NCBI GenBank assembly: GCA_964540655.1
Contig: CAZINR010000051.1
Span: forward strand, 1 to 8,836
DNA from: CAZQBY01 sp964540655
Lineage (GTDB): Archaea; Altiarchaeota; Altiarchaeia; JAFGQM01
Direction of reading: 5' to 3'
DNA: 8,836 nucleotides
Positions 6,409 to 8,836 of the stretch are shown in pieces. A program made the translations under genes and the position numbers. Below the pieces are notes generated by a model. The model did no database searches. It saw only the letters and a program-made list of their open reading frames with translations, and was not told the origin of the DNA. Every line of letters starts with the position of its first letter. Position 1 is the stretch's first letter.

Positions 6409-8559
6409 TCAGACATAGCTGGGCCCCCCGAGCCGGACTTCCCCCAACTGCCCTCTGTACTCATGATACGCTTTGGCCTCTTCCGGACTCACCGACGGTT
6501 TAACCTTCTTAAGAGCCTCCAGGAAATGGCTTTGGGAAACCTTCTTTTTATTCGATTCCATAGTCACATACGCCGCTTCCCTGCAGACCCCCTCTATGTC
6601 CGCTCCGCTGTATCCCTCCGTTATAAGTACGAGTTCTTCAAAATCTATCTTTTCCAGGGGCATCTCTCTGGTGTGGACCTTGAATATCTCCTTGCGCGCA
6701 TCGGAATCGGGAGACGGGACCAGCACTATCTGGTCGAACCTTCCCGGCCTCAGGAGCGCCGAATCCACCAAGTCCGGCCGGTTCGTGGCCGCGATGACCA
6801 TGACGTTCTCCAACTTCTCTATCCCGTCCATCTCGGTCAGCATCTGGTTGAGGACCTGGTCCGTCACCCTAGAGTTGCCCATGCCCCTGACAGACGCGAT
6901 GGCATCCACCTCGTCGAAGAAGACTATGCACGGAGCCACTTGCCGCGCCTTTTTGAATATGTTCCTCACGGCCTTCTCGCTCTCGCCGACCCACATGCTG
7001 AGAAGCTCCGGCCCTCTGACACTTATGAAATTGCATTCTGTCTCTCCGGCCACCGCCCTCGCTAGGAGAGTCTTTCCGCATCCTGGAGGGCCGTACAGGA
7101 GGACCCCCTTAGCGGGCTTTATGCCGAAGTTCTTAAAGCTGTCCGGCTCCTTTATCGGTTTCTCAATGACCTTGGAGAGCTCCTCCTTGATGTCTTCCAG
7201 ACCGCCGACATCCGACCATTTCGTGTCCGGCGTCTGTACCAGGACCTCCCTCATGGCCGAGGGTTCTACACCCCTCATGGCATCTATGAAATCGCTTTTC
7301 CTGACTACCAGTCTTTCCAGGACCTCTTCGGGTATCTCGTCCTTCTCAAGGTCTATCTCCGGCAGTGATCTTCTGAGAACACTGAAGGCAGCTTCTTTCG
7401 TCAGCGCGGCTATGTCCGCCCCCACGAAACCGTGCAGCGAGCCGGCTATCTCGTCCAAGTCGACGCCCTTGTCAAGAGGCATGTTCCTTGTGTGTATCTG
7501 AAGTATCTCCTTTTTACCCTCTTTGTCGGGGACGCCTATTGCTATCTCCTTGTCGAACCGGCCCGGCCTCCTCAGGGCCATGTCTATCCCGTCTTCCCTG
7601 TTGGTGGCTCCTATCACAATCACGCTACCCCTGGCCTCGAGGCCGTCCATGAGGGTCAGGAGCTGCGCGACTATCCTCTTTTCGACTTCTCCGTGCACCT
7701 CCGAGCGCTTGGGGGCGATGGCGTCTATCTCGTCTATGAATATGATGGAAGGCCCCTTCTCCTCGGCTTCTTTGAACACTTTCCTAAGATTCTGCTCCGA
7801 TTGCCCATACCACTTGCTCACGACCTCCGGCCCGTTTATGACTATGAAGTTGGCGTCCACTTCGCTGGCCACGGCCTTGGCCAGCAGCGTCTTCCCGCAG
7901 CCCGGGGGGCCATAGAGGAGAATGCCCTTGGGCGGCTCTATGCCTAGCTTCTTGAAAAGCTCGGGATGTTTCATCGGCAGTTCGACCATCTCTCTAATCT
8001 TGCGTATCTCTTTGCCCAACCCGCCGATGTCTTCATAGCTTATCTTGGGCATGGCCCTATCGGATTCTACAGGCTTTCCCTCCACGGAGACCTTGGTGAA
8101 CTCGTTTATCTTCACTATGCCGGAGGGTTTCGTCTTGGTGACCACAAAAGGTATGGACGCCCCCAAAACCCCGACCACTATCCTGTCTCCCTTGCTGAAC
8201 ACCCTGCCCATGAGGCGATGCTTGAGATAATGGTTGAAGTTCCCGGATATCCTCAAAGTCTCCGCCGGAGCGAAGTGAATCTCCTGGGCGTCTTTAGGCA
8301 GTGCTTTCTTCAAAATGACCTTGTCCCCCAGCGACACTCCACAGTTGTGCCTGGTGAATCCGTCCATACGGATGAGCCCGAGGCCCTCGTCCTGCGGGTG
8401 GCTCCTCCACACCATCGCCACAGTGGTCTTCTTGCCCATTATCTCGGCCACGTCGCCGCTGGTCTGACCCAGCTTCTCCATGACCTTGCCCTCTACGCGC
8501 ACAATCCCCCTGCCGACGTCGTTCCTGAACGCCTCGGCTACCTTGAGCTTTACAGCCAT
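6409..8559 (-). CDS. cdc48: Cdc48/p97/VAT-type double-ring AAA+ ATPase
   Basis: A hexameric unfoldase that extracts or unfolds proteins, in archaea partly for the 20S proteasome. The 716 residues show the full architecture. A double-psi barrel plus CDC48_2 N-domain occupies about 1-165. The D1 ring has Walker A GPPGCGKT (217-224), Walker B IIFIDEID (272-279), pore loop KWYG (249-252) and arginine-finger segment RRPGRFD (330-336). The D2 ring has Walker A GPPGCGKT (490-497), Walker B IVFFDEVD (545-552) and pore loop MWVG (522-525). The C-terminus ends GPSYV, with Tyr second from last as in HbYX proteasome-docking tails, but Ser instead of a hydrophobic residue before it. The start at 8559 gives the usual N-terminus MAVKLKVAEAFRNDVGRG. 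An in-frame ATG at 8613 would add 18 non-conserved residues and run into radB, so it was not used. Confidence 0.97.
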   Translation of the reverse strand: MAVKLKVAEAFRNDVGRGIVRVEGKVMEKLGQTSGDVAEIMGKKTTVAMVWRSHPQDEGLGLIRMDGFTRHNCGVSLGDKVILKKALPKDAQEIHFAPAETLRISGNFNHYLKHRLMGRVFSKGDRIVVGVLGASIPFVVTKTKPSGIVKINEFTKVSVEGKPVESDRAMPKISYEDIGGLGKEIRKIREMVELPMKHPELFKKLGIEPPKGILLYGPPGCGKTLLAKAVASEVDANFIVINGPEVVSKWYGQSEQNLRKVFKEAEEKGPSIIFIDEIDAIAPKRSEVHGEVEKRIVAQLLTLMDGLEARGSVIVIGATNREDGIDMALRRPGRFDKEIAIGVPDKEGKKEILQIHTRNMPLDKGVDLDEIAGSLHGFVGADIAALTKEAAFSVLRRSLPEIDLEKDEIPEEVLERLVVRKSDFIDAMRGVEPSAMREVLVQTPDTKWSDVGGLEDIKEELSKVIEKPIKEPDSFKNFGIKPAKGVLLYGPPGCGKTLLARAVAGETECNFISVRGPELLSMWVGESEKAVRNIFKKARQVAPCIVFFDEVDAIASVRGMGNSRVTDQVLNQMLTEMDGIEKLENVMVIAATNRPDLVDSALLRPGRFDQIVLVPSPDSDARKEIFKVHTREMPLEKIDFEELVLITEGYSGADIEGVCREAAYVTMESNKKKVSQSHFLEALKKVKPSVSPEEAKAYHEYRGQLGEVRLGGPSYV

Positions 8560-8597
8560 AGTATTCGATTTTAATTTCCCCTTAAACAAATAAAAGC
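8560..8597. promoter_or_regulatory. Compact divergent promoter between cdc48 and radB
   Basis: Only 38 bp separate the two start codons. For radB (+), TTTTAATTT (8569-8577) is centred 25 bases before its ATG, and the gene has no Shine-Dalgarno sequence, so a leaderless transcript is expected. For cdc48 (-), CTTTTATTT (complement of 8588-8596) is centred about 33 bases before its ATG, giving a leader of only a few bases. The two core promoters are interleaved, so initiation in the two directions may compete. The boxes were identified by eye. Confidence 0.55.
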
Positions 8598-8836
8598 ATG
8601 GGGGGATTTTCAATCAAGGACCTGACCAGCTTTCTGCCTAAGACTGTGACGCAGCTATACGGCGAGCCGGCTAGCGGAAAGACGAACCTTTGCCTAATCG
8701 CGACTGTCGAAACTGCCCGGTCCGGAAAAAAAGCGATATTCATCGACACTGAAGGCTCCTTCTCGACCCAGAGGTTCAAGCAGATAGCCGGCCCGGATTC
8801 GGCGGAGCTGCTGAAGAGCATAATAGTCGCCGAGCC
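8598..8836 (+). CDS. radB: DNA repair and recombination protein RadB (partial, N-terminal part)
   Basis: A RecA/Rad51-superfamily paralogue specific to archaea, thought to modulate RadA and Holliday-junction processing in homologous recombination. The first 79 residues are visible and the window end cuts the gene. Walker A is GEPASGKT at 22-29, preceded by VTQLY. It is followed by the strand AIFIDTEGSFSTQRFKQIAG (48-67), the conserved D-T-E-G-x-F-S segment of RadA/RadB. The protein begins only about 20 residues before Walker A, so the N-terminal helix-hairpin-helix domain of RadA is missing. That short N-terminus distinguishes RadB from RadA. The Walker B motif and the L2 region lie outside the window. 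The start at 8598 sits 25 bases downstream of a TATA-like box, consistent with leaderless translation. Confidence 0.92.
   Translation, partial: MGGFSIKDLTSFLPKTVTQLYGEPASGKTNLCLIATVETARSGKKAIFIDTEGSFSTQRFKQIAGPDSAELLKSIIVAE

Noticed and set aside
6473..7501. Long + strand open frame (342 codons) opposite cdc48, and further ones at 7432-7947 and 7966-8574
   Set aside because: They lie entirely antisense to a well-conserved cdc48. Their translations are Ser/Leu/Pro/Arg-rich with no recognisable domain, as expected for shadows of a GC-biased gene.
8560..8613. Upstream ATG at 8613 extending Cdc48 by 18 residues
   Set aside because: The extension has no similarity to Cdc48 N-termini and would overlap the start of radB; the conserved protein begins at 8559.
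8582..8821. - strand open frame of 79 codons at the right edge
   Set aside because: It is antisense to radB, whose Walker A and D-T-E-G motifs are clear on the + strand.

Overview
The window is archaeal chromosome carrying ordinary housekeeping genes plus one poorly characterised module. The archaeal call rests on RadB, a two-ring Cdc48 ATPase, an archaeal-type inositol-1-phosphate synthase next to a CDP-alcohol phosphotransferase, TATA-like promoters about 25-30 nt upstream of starts that lack Shine-Dalgarno sequences, and heavy use of ATA (Ile) and AGG/AGA (Arg) codons. I cannot place the organism more precisely than an archaeon with RadB and the diaminopimelate lysine route; Euryarchaeota or a DPANN lineage would both fit. 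Coding density is very high and no gap exceeds 75 bases. I see no tRNA, rRNA, CRISPR array or mobile element.

Left part, + strand (1-2187): a lysine cluster. The tail of an aminotransferase, probably LL-diaminopimelate aminotransferase (dapL), overlaps dapF by 4 bases, and dapF is followed after 1 base by lysA. Together these cover the last three steps from tetrahydrodipicolinate to lysine. Next comes a 74-bp AT-rich promoter region (2188-2261) with a perfect 8-bp inverted repeat. It drives ino1 and, 4 bases after it, a CDP-alcohol phosphotransferase (3355-3978). This pair is expected to make archaetidylinositol phosphate, the precursor of inositol-headgroup membrane lipids.

Right part, - strand (8559 down to 3953): cdc48, then a divergent FtsZ/tubulin-superfamily protein, then a secreted, single-pass, Asn-sequon-rich surface protein. 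The last gene runs 26 bases into the convergent lipid gene. The FtsZ-like protein keeps the fold landmarks of FtsZ but has altered nucleotide-binding and catalytic loops and a long acidic tail. Its pairing with a membrane-anchored surface protein suggests a cytoskeleton-envelope module, with Cdc48 as a possible but unproven partner. This is the most interesting part of the window.

Right edge, + strand: radB starts at 8598, divergent from cdc48 across only 38 bp, and is cut by the window end.
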